Below, piece by piece: positions 1 to 6,116 of a DNA stretch of 7,839 nt. This DNA comes from an uncultured Caryophanales bacterium (GTDB lineage Bacteria > Bacillota_I > Bacilli_A > RF39 > UBA660). Below the pieces are notes generated by a model. It was not told where the DNA came from and did no database searches. It saw only the letters and a list, made by a program, of their open reading frames with translations. Positions within the stretch are counted from its first letter, which is position 1; every line of letters begins with the position of its first letter. Made by a program: the position numbers and the translations under genes. The DNA is taken from contig CAMNDO010000023.1 of the NCBI GenBank assembly GCA_946535455.1, positions 1 through 7,839 of the forward strand, given 5' to 3'.

Positions 1-1128
1 TTAGAAATTGTGGGAAATATTTTAGATTTTAATAAAATTGAAGCCAATAAAGTGGAAATCATAGAAGAGTCTTATGATTTTGTAGAAGAAATTACACAAA
101 TGTGTAAAGTAACAGAAACCAGAATTGGAGAAAAAAATGTTACACTTCGTGTCATTATGGCAGATGATATTCCGTATAAATTAATAGGGGATAAGCCAAA
201 AATTAAAGAAGTAATTAATAATGTATTAACCAATGCGATTAAGTATACAGAAGAAGGAGAAATTGAATTAAATGTAAAATGTATCAATGATCCTGTAAAA
301 AACACTTCTCGTTTACTCATTACTTGTAGAGATACAGGAAGAGGAATTAAGGCAAGTGATATTCATAAATTATTCAATAAGTTTGAACGATTGGATATTG
401 AAAAAAATACGACAACAGAAGGAACTGGATTAGGGCTTGCCATTACCAAAGCGCTTTTGGATATGATGGGGGGAACCATCAATGTACAATCGCAATTTGG
501 AAAAGGATCTTTGTTTGTTATCAGTATTCCTCAAAAGATTGATCAAATGATTCGAAAAGAAGAAAAACAAATTCCAAAAGATTATGCGGTTGTAGGTCCA
601 AGAATTGTTTCTACTTATGGGATTAAAAAAGTGTTGATTGTGGATGATAATCAATTAAATATTAAAGTGGCAAAAAAAGCGTTAGAAGACTTTGGTTTTG
701 AATTAGAAGTATGCTATGACGGAGAAGAATGCTTAGAAAAAGTAAAAAATGGAGATGAATATGATTTAATCTTAATGGATATTATGATGCCACACATGAA
801 TGGTTCTGTTGCCTTTTCTAAGCTAAAAGAAAATCCTAATTTTCATATTCCAACCATTGCTTTAACAGCAGATGCTATTGCTGGAGCAAAAGAAAAGTAT
901 GAACAAGAAGGATTTGTTTCCTATATTGCAAAACCATTTACGAAAGAAGAAATGAGAAAAAAACTAGATATTATTTTTGAAAAAGAAAAGAAAACTTATG
1001 AAGAAGAAGTACTGAAAAAAGAAGAAGAAGAAACTCCAAAATATGATCCAAATATTGATCGTTTTCAAAACGTAGAAGGTTATGTTTTTGGAGAGGAAAA
1101 AAACAAAGAAATGGACCTAGAAAAGTAG
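1..1128 (+). CDS. Hybrid sensor histidine kinase, 5'-truncated by the window edge (HisKA end - HATPase_c - receiver)
   Basis: This is the C-terminal part of a hybrid two-component sensor kinase, which autophosphorylates on His and passes the phosphate to an Asp in its own receiver. The frame is open from base 1, and the first residues (LEIVGNILDFNKIEANK) match the end of a HisKA dimerisation helix. The GTG at base 10 is therefore internal, not the start, and the phospho-His and sensor region lie outside the window. The HATPase_c domain follows, with an N box (NNVLTNAIKYT, about 217-249), G1 (DTGRGIK), an F box (FNKFERLD) and G2 (GTGLGLA, about 424-444). A full receiver begins near 625, with the acidic pair DD at 643-648, phospho-acceptor Asp at 778-780 (LMDIMMP), the Thr of ALTADA and the Lys of AKPF. 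A charged Glu/Lys-rich tail of about 50 residues ends the protein; no HPt domain is seen after the receiver. The signal sensed cannot be inferred. Confidence 0.93.
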   Translation, partial: LEIVGNILDFNKIEANKVEIIEESYDFVEEITQMCKVTETRIGEKNVTLRVIMADDIPYKLIGDKPKIKEVINNVLTNAIKYTEEGEIELNVKCINDPVKNTSRLLITCRDTGRGIKASDIHKLFNKFERLDIEKNTTTEGTGLGLAITKALLDMMGGTINVQSQFGKGSLFVISIPQKIDQMIRKEEKQIPKDYAVVGPRIVSTYGIKKVLIVDDNQLNIKVAKKALEDFGFELEVCYDGEECLEKVKNGDEYDLILMDIMMPHMNGSVAFSKLKENPNFHIPTIALTADAIAGAKEKYEQEGFVSYIAKPFTKEEMRKKLDIIFEKEKKTYEEEVLKKEEEETPKYDPNIDRFQNVEGYVFGEEKNKEMDLEK

Positions 1129-1151
1129 GGTCTATTCTTTGATTTTTTCTT
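1105..1151 (+). terminator. Rho-independent terminator of the histidine kinase gene
   Basis: The arms 1105-1119 (aaagaaatggaccta) and 1126-1140 (tagggtctattcttt) pair with two single-base bulges and a G-U pair around a 6-nt loop. A T-rich tract follows at 1142-1151. The stop codon (1126-1128) forms the start of the right arm. The stem is imperfect, but the position and T tract fit an intrinsic terminator. Confidence 0.7.
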
Positions 1152-1237
1152 TGTCTAAAAGTGTCAAGAAAAAGAGAAAATAGCTGTAAAAATTGTAAAA
1201 AAATCATCGAGATATGTTTAAAAATAGTGTTATGTAT

Positions 1238-1243
1238 TATAAT
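1238..1243 (+). promoter_or_regulatory. Candidate -10 box for the surface protein gene
   Basis: A consensus TATAAT lies about 45 bp before the ATG, in the 159-bp gap after the kinase gene. No convincing -35 hexamer sits 16-18 bp upstream (the 17-bp position reads tgttta), and the surroundings are so A+T rich that chance TATAAT matches are likely. The gene needs a promoter here because the upstream unit ends in a terminator. Confidence 0.4.
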
Positions 1244-1287
1244 AATAATGGATAATATTAACTAAAATAGAAAGGAGAATAGCTTAG

Positions 1288-3321
1288 ATGAATGAGAATT
1301 GTAAGAAAAAGAAAATTTATCTAAAACAGGTTGTTTTCCTTTTTGTGCTGTTTATTTCTTTTTTTGGGAATATTTTTTATGTACAAGCAGCTGATTCCGA
1401 ACCTAGTGATTTAACGAGAAAAATAACGATTACGAAAAAGTGGGAAAAAGATAAACCAGAATTTCGACCAAATGATATTGTAGTACATATGGAAAGAGCA
1501 GTTTCTGAAATACTCACAGGTCCTAGTTTTAATATCAAAATGAAAGTGTTATCGGGATCTAATGCTTCTATAACGGCTGTAAATACAACGATTCAAGCCA
1601 TTGTAACCGCAACAGATGAACAATATGAAGCAAAAAGAGCAAGCCTTACCGATACCAATCGAATTGACGTCTCTGGAGAACCTACTTATATGTGGTTTGA
1701 AAATGGAACTATCTATATTTATTCTTTAGCCGATACTGTTTATATGGCTTATAATTCTGCTTCGATGTTTCGAAAGTTAAGTAATTTATCCAATATTAGT
1801 GGATTAAAAGATTTAAATTCATCCCATGTAACAGATATGAACCGTATGTTTCAAGATTCCTATAACATAACAGATATTTCTGCTTTAGCATCTTGGGATG
1901 TATCTGCGGTAGACAACATGGAATTTATGTTTGGATCCAATTATACAGGAACTTCTGGCTCTCCTATGAAAATTCAGTCTCTGGAACCTTTGCGAAACTG
2001 GTATGTTACAAGAGTCACCTATATGGGTTCTATGTTTAAAGGTTGTACGGACATTACGTCTATTGAACCTTTAGAAGGTTGGATTGTTTCTAATTTGAAT
2101 GATGCGACTCAGATGTTTAACCGCTGTGAATCATTAACTGATTTCGGACGTGTATTTTCCGATTGGAATGTGGTTCGAGTAGCAAAAGGAAAATTTAGTA
2201 TGATGTTTGGCAGCGTACCAGGAACCCTTTCAAGATTTGATAAACGAGCTGGATCTTGGAGTAGTGGAACGTATAATGCCACAAAAGATGCGATATCTGG
2301 ATATAATACCCAAATTCAAATTGTAAAAGCAAGACCAGAAAATTCTTATGTGAGTAATAGTAGTGGATGGGTAAAAAATGGTGATACTTGGACATATGAA
2401 TTTACCGTTCCTAATGATGGTAGTCGTTTCAGAGTATGGGAAGAAGATGTAACAGACTATAATGGTAGTGCTACTGCATCTAATCCAATAAAAGGTGTAG
2501 ATAATAGTGCGACGATTACCAACAGTAATATTCATTATCGTGAAATTAAAGTCAATAAGGTATGGAATCAAGATTTGATTCAATATCGTCCAAATGCTAT
2601 TCGCTTCCATTTATTACGAGAAGGAACTCTTACCCAAAATTCAGATGTAGATGCTACTAAATGGGAGAAAAACGGAAATACTTGGACGTATACTTTTGTT
2701 GTATTTGATACGGCAAATTATAGTGTGTATGAAGAAAGCGTTCCAAAGTATAATAGTGATGCATTGTCTTCCAATCCAAAAGCAGTTGTGAATAATACGG
2801 CAACAATTACGAATACTTTGAAACGATATGATATGACACTTGTGAGCAAAGTCGTAGGAAATATGGCAGAAATTGAAAAAGAGATTGAATATACCATTAC
2901 CATTTATGATGAAAATGGAAATCAACTTCCATCAGGAAATCTGACCATCAATTCTACGGGAACTGTCGCAACCGACAATGGAAGTTTTGTAATAAAATTA
3001 AAACATGGACAACAAATTATTGTGAATTCTTTACCAATTGGGTATCAGTATAAAGTAGTAAAAACCAATACCATTGATTATGACGAACTCTTTGAAATGG
3101 AAAAAGCAGGAGGAAATAAGCAATCTGGTTCTTCAGTCGATACAGGTATCTTTACTTTAAATGAAAATCAAACTGTTACATTTTTCAATGGAAAAAGAGA
3201 AGCAGTACCAACAGGAGTCTTTATTCAAAGATTACCATTTATTGTACTGATGATTTTAGGAATGATGGGATATCTATTTATCCGATACTCTTCTATGAAA
3301 GAAAATATCATAAAAAAATAA
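1288..3321 (+). CDS. Secreted surface protein: split Cna-B domain with inserted BspA/DUF285 repeats, a second Cna-B, a third beta-rich domain and a VPTG wall-sorting tail
   Basis: A 677-residue cell-surface protein, probably an adhesin or wall-exposed stalk protein; its ligand is unknown. Start: the ATG has AGGAG at 1273-1277, 10 nt upstream. Residues 1-34 form a Lys-rich n-region, a hydrophobic core (14-32) and a possible AQA-type cleavage site near 33-35. Residues 44-70 (KITITKKW...RPNDIVVH) look like the first strands of a Cna-B domain. Residues about 130-310 are a BspA-like/DUF285 (PF03382) region with MF-centred repeats at residues 160, 187, 214, 249, 276 and 306 and LxxWxVSxV motifs. 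Residues 361-413 resume Cna-B sequence (WTYEF, RVWEED, ATITN). Residues 418-510 are a complete second Cna-B domain (Lys424, Glu482, Asn509). Residues 514-637 are another Ig-like beta domain, resembling the DUF7601-type domain often found before sortase tails. The C-terminus has VPTG (640-643), a hydrophobic helix (about 648-666) and a Lys-containing tail, as in sortase substrates but without LPxTG. No sortase gene is in the window. Confidence 0.88.
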   Translation: MNENCKKKKIYLKQVVFLFVLFISFFGNIFYVQAADSEPSDLTRKITITKKWEKDKPEFRPNDIVVHMERAVSEILTGPSFNIKMKVLSGSNASITAVNTTIQAIVTATDEQYEAKRASLTDTNRIDVSGEPTYMWFENGTIYIYSLADTVYMAYNSASMFRKLSNLSNISGLKDLNSSHVTDMNRMFQDSYNITDISALASWDVSAVDNMEFMFGSNYTGTSGSPMKIQSLEPLRNWYVTRVTYMGSMFKGCTDITSIEPLEGWIVSNLNDATQMFNRCESLTDFGRVFSDWNVVRVAKGKFSMMFGSVPGTLSRFDKRAGSWSSGTYNATKDAISGYNTQIQIVKARPENSYVSNSSGWVKNGDTWTYEFTVPNDGSRFRVWEEDVTDYNGSATASNPIKGVDNSATITNSNIHYREIKVNKVWNQDLIQYRPNAIRFHLLREGTLTQNSDVDATKWEKNGNTWTYTFVVFDTANYSVYEESVPKYNSDALSSNPKAVVNNTATITNTLKRYDMTLVSKVVGNMAEIEKEIEYTITIYDENGNQLPSGNLTINSTGTVATDNGSFVIKLKHGQQIIVNSLPIGYQYKVVKTNTIDYDELFEMEKAGGNKQSGSSVDTGIFTLNENQTVTFFNGKREAVPTGVFIQRLPFIVLMILGMMGYLFIRYSSMKENIIKK

Positions 3322-3349
3322 TATTACTTTTTTGTAATATTATTTTTTT
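3312..3349. terminator. Perfect bidirectional terminator shared by the convergent surface protein and transglycosylase genes
   Basis: The 16-bp arms 3312-3327 and 3334-3349 are perfect inverted repeats around a loop of six T. The outer parts are A7 on the left and T7 on the right, so transcripts from either strand form a stem ending in a U run. Both stop codons, TAA 3319-3321 (+) and 3326-3324 (-), lie in the left arm. Confidence 0.9.
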
Positions 3350-4508
3350 GATCATTGATAATTTGATAAGTGATTTTTTCATTGTCTCTTGTTTCAAATG
3401 TTAAACGATCTCCTTCTAAATATTGAAAGACATGTTCAATATATTTAGGGTCTCCTGCACCAATATAACTTCTGTGTTCTAACCATTGATTTTCTTCTGG
3501 ATTTTCTCTTAATAAATCTTTTGAAATATTATTATGACTACTACAACGATTTAATACAGAATCTAAATTTCCCATTCCCATATTATATTCTTGTAGTGCT
3601 AAAGGGATGTTATAATGATTCCTTTCAAAAGCATTTTGTAACAGAATGGAACCTACTTTTATATTTCCTTCTAAATCTTGTAGTATATCCAAAGTAATGG
3701 TAATCGATTCATTTTCTTTTGTCTCAAAGTTATATCCTGTGATGGTACTTCCAATATGAATTCTTTCAATCTGCATGATTCCACAAGCGGCTCCAGAGTC
3801 AATATGATTATAGTGATCTCCTCCAGTTTCTTGCGCAGCCATCGCAATTAAAATATTTTTATCTAATCCATAACGAGAAGCATATTTTTCCATAACATCT
3901 TCATATCGTTTCGCATTCTCTAGTTTAATTCTTTCTCCTTCTCCATCATAAGAATAATGAAATTCATATGTTGGTTTTTCTTCTTCGATTACTTCTTCTT
4001 TCTTTTCTTCTATTTGATGAGAATAATTTCTTATTGGTAAAGCAGTAGGGTAGATTTCCTCTTCAAAAACAGCGGTAATTCCTTTCGCAGGAATTTCTGT
4101 TGGAATTTCTTCTTCTAGTGCTTCGATTATGATATTTTCATGAGAATTTGATTCATCCGGAACATACGCTAATGCATTTACCCCAGTCGCAATCGCAAGT
4201 GTCGCAATCGTAGAAGCTACTGCTATTTTTCCTACTAGTTTGTTTTCTTTTGATAACTTCATCTTAGAATCTATTTTTTGAAATATTTTCACTTTAATCG
4301 CATGACGTACGGCTTTGTGATATTCTTTATAAATTTCTTCTACTTCTTCTTTTAAAATTCCTTTTCGGTTAATGATAAAACCATGTTGTTTACAAGTTTG
4401 TATTAATTTTTTTATTAAAAAGGGATTATCAATTAAAATATCTTTGTTTTTGATATGAACCTTTGCGGTAAACTTATGATCTTGAAAATCAAATCGAATA
4501 TAGTCCAT
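3324..4508 (-). CDS. Membrane-anchored SLT-type lytic transglycosylase-like protein
   Basis: A 394-residue protein predicted to cleave peptidoglycan glycan strands outside the membrane. The ATG at 4508-4506 has AGGAGGG (4520-4514) five bases upstream. Residues 1-90 are a charged, probably cytoplasmic domain that I do not recognise. Residues about 92-115 form one transmembrane helix, and the Lys-rich side facing the N-terminus suggests N-in topology. Residues 120-185 are an acidic, Glu/Pro-rich linker. Residues about 195-325 match the goose-lysozyme-like SLT fold: YASRYGLDKNILIAMAAQETGG with candidate catalytic Glu227, GIMQIE at 243-248 and LQEYNMG at 305-311. The last 60 residues (340-385) are a short extension found after the fold, without a repeat or binding motif that I can name. 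The SLT assignment is strong; the true enzyme activity is inferred. It is convergent with the surface protein and divergent from hsp20. Confidence 0.85.
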   Translation of the reverse strand: MDYIRFDFQDHKFTAKVHIKNKDILIDNPFLIKKLIQTCKQHGFIINRKGILKEEVEEIYKEYHKAVRHAIKVKIFQKIDSKMKLSKENKLVGKIAVASTIATLAIATGVNALAYVPDESNSHENIIIEALEEEIPTEIPAKGITAVFEEEIYPTALPIRNYSHQIEEKKEEVIEEEKPTYEFHYSYDGEGERIKLENAKRYEDVMEKYASRYGLDKNILIAMAAQETGGDHYNHIDSGAACGIMQIERIHIGSTITGYNFETKENESITITLDILQDLEGNIKVGSILLQNAFERNHYNIPLALQEYNMGMGNLDSVLNRCSSHNNISKDLLRENPEENQWLEHRSYIGAGDPKYIEHVFQYLEGDRLTFETRDNEKITYQIINDQKNNITKK

Positions 4509-4531
4509 AAAATCCCTCCTATCTTATTAAT

Positions 4532-4540
4532 AAAATACCA
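4532..4540 (-). promoter_or_regulatory. Candidate extended -10 promoter element for the transglycosylase gene
   Basis: On the minus strand the sequence reads TGG-TATTTT, an extended -10 with one strong and several weaker consensus positions. It lies about 12 bp upstream of the Shine-Dalgarno sequence, giving a very short leader like that of the rluD-family gene. There is no clear -35. The call rests on position and a partial match only. Confidence 0.3.
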
Positions 4541-4619
4541 TAAATTTTTCATAAAAAGAGAAAAAACGGGTATTTTTTTCATTTGTTTACATATCCTAGA
4601 AATAGAATTCTAAACTTTT

Positions 4620-4646
4620 TTAGCACTTACACTTGACAAGTGCTAA
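4620..4646. promoter_or_regulatory. CIRCE operator (HrcA binding site) controlling hsp20
   Basis: A perfect inverted repeat of TTAGCACTT (4620-4628) and AAGTGCTAA (4638-4646) separated by nine bases, the exact 9-N9-9 geometry of CIRCE (consensus TTAGCACTC-N9-GAGTGCTAA). The only departure, the ninth base of each arm, is changed symmetrically so the palindrome is kept. The element contains the -35 hexamer of the hsp20 promoter, so bound HrcA should block RNA polymerase until heat or misfolding stress titrates GroE away from HrcA. hrcA itself is not in the window. Confidence 0.93.
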
Positions 4647-4661
4647 AAATAGTGTTAGGAT
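4633..4661 (+). promoter_or_regulatory. SigA-type promoter of hsp20 with extended -10
   Basis: A consensus -35 TTGACA (4633-4638) and a 17-bp spacer lead to TAGGAT (4656-4661), with a TG at 4653-4654 that makes an extended -10. The -35 lies inside the CIRCE spacer and right arm. Transcription should start near 4668, giving a leader of about 75 nt. Confidence 0.85.
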
Positions 4662-4666
4662 AAAGA

Positions 4667-4685
4667 TGTAGTAAGAAATACTACA
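4667..4685 (+). other. Hairpin at the predicted 5' end of the hsp20 mRNA
   Basis: TGTAGTA (4667-4673) and TACTACA (4679-4685) are perfect 7-bp complements around a 5-nt loop (agaaa). The hairpin falls at the predicted transcription start, so it could form a 5'-terminal stem that slows mRNA decay. That role is inferred; the pairing is seen directly. Confidence 0.5.
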
Positions 4686-4698
4686 GGTATTAATATTA

Positions 4699-4721
4699 TT
4701 GTGCTACCGAAAGTAACACAA
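4699..4721 (+). other. Second leader hairpin upstream of the hsp20 ribosome binding site
   Basis: Bases 4699-4707 (ttgtgctac) pair with 4713-4721 (gtaacacaa), with one C-A mismatch and a cgaaa loop. It ends about seven bases before the purine-rich Shine-Dalgarno region (4728-4735) and does not cover it. A regulatory role is possible but unproven. Confidence 0.4.
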
Positions 4722-4744
4722 GTTATGAAAGGAAGTTGATTATT

Positions 4745-5170
4745 ATGATGTTAATGCCAAGAAGAGGATTTCATTTATTTGATGATGACTTTTTCAATGA
4801 TGATTTTTTTACAGAAAGGGAGAAAAACCACTTTTCTTTGATGAAAACAGATATTAAAGAAAATGATGAGAATTACTTATTAGAAGTAGATCTTCCAGGA
4901 TATCAAAAAGAAGATATTAAAATTGATGTTCATGAAGGATATTTAACCATTCATGCGAAGAAAAACGAAGAATCATCTGATAAGAAAGAAAACTATGTAA
5001 GACGTGAAAGATTCTATGGAGAATGTAGTAGAAGTTTCTTCGTAGGAGAAGATGTAGAAGTAGAGGATATTAAAGCAAGTTTTCGTAATGGTATTTTAAA
5101 CTTAGAAGTACCAAAAGTAGATCCTAAGAAAAAATTAGATGAAAAGAAATATGTAGAAATTAGTGATTAA
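4745..5170 (+). CDS. hsp20: Small heat-shock protein, Hsp20/alpha-crystallin family
   Basis: A 141-residue ATP-independent holdase chaperone that binds unfolding proteins in the cytoplasm as oligomers. I chose ATG 4745 because GGAAG (4731-4735) lies nine bases upstream. An upstream TTG at 4736 would add three residues but abuts the Shine-Dalgarno; ATG 4748 is also possible. Residues 1-33 are a short N-terminal arm rich in Phe and Asp. The alpha-crystallin domain covers about 34-124, with LEVDLPGYQKEDIKI (46-60), YLTIHA, the RRERFYGECSRSF segment (86-98) and the family signature NGILNLEVPK (115-124). The C-terminal tail carries VEI (137-139), a match to the IxI/V motif that caps neighbouring subunits. 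Length is typical for bacterial Hsp20. It is monocistronic, with a CIRCE-controlled promoter before it and a terminator after it. Confidence 0.95.
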   Translation: MMLMPRRGFHLFDDDFFNDDFFTEREKNHFSLMKTDIKENDENYLLEVDLPGYQKEDIKIDVHEGYLTIHAKKNEESSDKKENYVRRERFYGECSRSFFVGEDVEVEDIKASFRNGILNLEVPKVDPKKKLDEKKYVEISD

Positions 5171-5198
5171 AAGAATGGATTCGTCCATTCTTTTTTTT
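5169..5198 (+). terminator. Rho-independent terminator of hsp20
   Basis: A perfect 11-bp stem, aaaagaatgga (5169-5179) with tccattctttt (5184-5194), is closed by a TTCG tetraloop and merges into a run of eight T (5191-5198). The stem begins at the second base of the hsp20 stop codon. Confidence 0.93.
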
Positions 5199-5205
5199 GA
5201 TTTTA

Positions 5206-5214
5206 TGGTATAAT
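5206..5214 (+). promoter_or_regulatory. Extended -10 promoter of the pseudouridine synthase operon
   Basis: TGG-TATAAT is a consensus extended -10. The 17-bp-upstream -35 position falls inside the right arm and T run of the hsp20 terminator and is not a good match, so the promoter would depend on the TG element. Start would be near 5221, directly before the Shine-Dalgarno sequence AGGAGG (5223-5228), giving a leader of about 13 nt. Confidence 0.7.
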
Positions 5215-5233
5215 ATTTCTCGAGGAGGGGATT

Positions 5234-6115
5234 ATGATAGAAGTAGTAGATTCAGAAGGAATGAGATTAGATCGATACTTATCGGAAACACTAGAACTTT
5301 CTCGTAGTAAAGTGCAAAGACTGATTCAAGAAGAGAAAGTTTTCGTAAATGGAAAAAAGGTCAATGCATCTTATTCTGTGAAGATAGGAGACTCTATAGA
5401 GGTAGAAGAAGAATCTGATTATGAAATTTCAGTAGAGCCTGAAAACATTCCTTTGGATATTGTATATGAAGATGATGATCTGTTGATTATCAATAAACCA
5501 AGTGGTATGGTAGTTCATCCTGCTCCGGGACATTATAGTAAAACATTAGTGAATGCTTTACTATATCATTATCCAATGATCAAAGGGGAAAACTTAAGAC
5601 CAGGTATTGTCCATCGTTTGGATAAAGATACCAGTGGATTAATGTTAGTTGCCAAAAATGAAAAAACATTAGAAAAATTATCCCAAATGATTCATGATAA
5701 AAAAGTAGAAAGAAGATATCTTGCTATTGTAGAAGGAGTGATTCCTCACGAAACAGGAACTGTGGATGCTCCTATTGGAAGAGATCCTAACAATAGACAA
5801 AAACAAGCAGTGGTGGAAAATGGGAAAGAAGCGATTACGCATTTTAAAGTCATCGAGAGATTCCCTAAAAATACATATATTGAATGTATTTTGGAGACAG
5901 GAAGAACACATCAAATTCGTGTTCATATGAATTATATTGGATATCCTGTTGTGAATGATCCTTTGTATGGAAAAGGAAAAACAGAATTTGGACAAATGTT
6001 ACATTCTTATTTTATAAAATTGATTCATCCAATGACAGGAAAAGAATTAATGTTTGAACAAGAAATTCCAGAAGAATTTCAAAAGGAATTAAATCGATTA
6101 AAGGAGGAAATTTAA
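5234..6115 (+). CDS. RluD/RluA-family 23S rRNA pseudouridine synthase
   Basis: A 293-residue enzyme that isomerises uridine to pseudouridine in large-subunit rRNA. ATG 5234 has AGGAGG five bases upstream. Residues about 1-60 are an S4 RNA-binding domain (RLDRYLSE, SRSKVQRLIQEEKVFVNGKKV). The catalytic domain has INKPSGMVVHP (86-96), motif II GIVHRLDKDTSGLMLVAKN with catalytic Asp130 in HRLD, and the ETGRTHQIRVH motif (221-231). The S4 domain and overall length fit RluD-type enzymes (E. coli positions 1911/1915/1917; YlyB in Bacillus). Related paralogues such as RluC share this layout, so the exact target uridines are not certain and I leave the symbol blank. In many Firmicutes this gene follows lspA; here it follows hsp20. 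It is the first gene of an operon with the next, one base away. Confidence 0.92.
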   Translation: MIEVVDSEGMRLDRYLSETLELSRSKVQRLIQEEKVFVNGKKVNASYSVKIGDSIEVEEESDYEISVEPENIPLDIVYEDDDLLIINKPSGMVVHPAPGHYSKTLVNALLYHYPMIKGENLRPGIVHRLDKDTSGLMLVAKNEKTLEKLSQMIHDKKVERRYLAIVEGVIPHETGTVDAPIGRDPNNRQKQAVVENGKEAITHFKVIERFPKNTYIECILETGRTHQIRVHMNYIGYPVVNDPLYGKGKTEFGQMLHSYFIKLIHPMTGKELMFEQEIPEEFQKELNRLKEEI

Positions 6116-6116
6116 A

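Noticed and set aside
10..12. GTG at base 10 as the start of the histidine kinase
   Set aside because: The frame is open from base 1 and the residues before it belong to the HisKA helix, so the gene simply enters from outside the window.
2195..2925. Minus-strand ORFs of 61-126 codons inside the surface protein gene
   Set aside because: They lie opposite a strongly supported coding frame, have no ribosome sites and give low-complexity proteins without recognisable domains.
1288..4508. A toxin-immunity or defence module formed by the surface protein and transglycosylase
   Set aside because: No toxin domain, immunity gene, secretion component or shared promoter is present; the genes are convergent and only share a terminator.
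4736..4738. TTG at 4736 as the start of hsp20
   Set aside because: It directly follows the Shine-Dalgarno sequence with no spacing, while ATG 4745 has a nine-base spacer.
4725..4739. A five-codon upstream ORF (ATG AAA GGA AGT TGA) in the hsp20 leader
   Set aside because: It has no ribosome site of its own, and it consists mainly of the Shine-Dalgarno sequence of the real gene.
4667..4744. ROSE-type or fourU RNA thermometer in the hsp20 leader
   Set aside because: No U-rich or anti-Shine-Dalgarno segment pairing with the AGGAAG region is visible; the hairpins leave it open, and control is explained by CIRCE.
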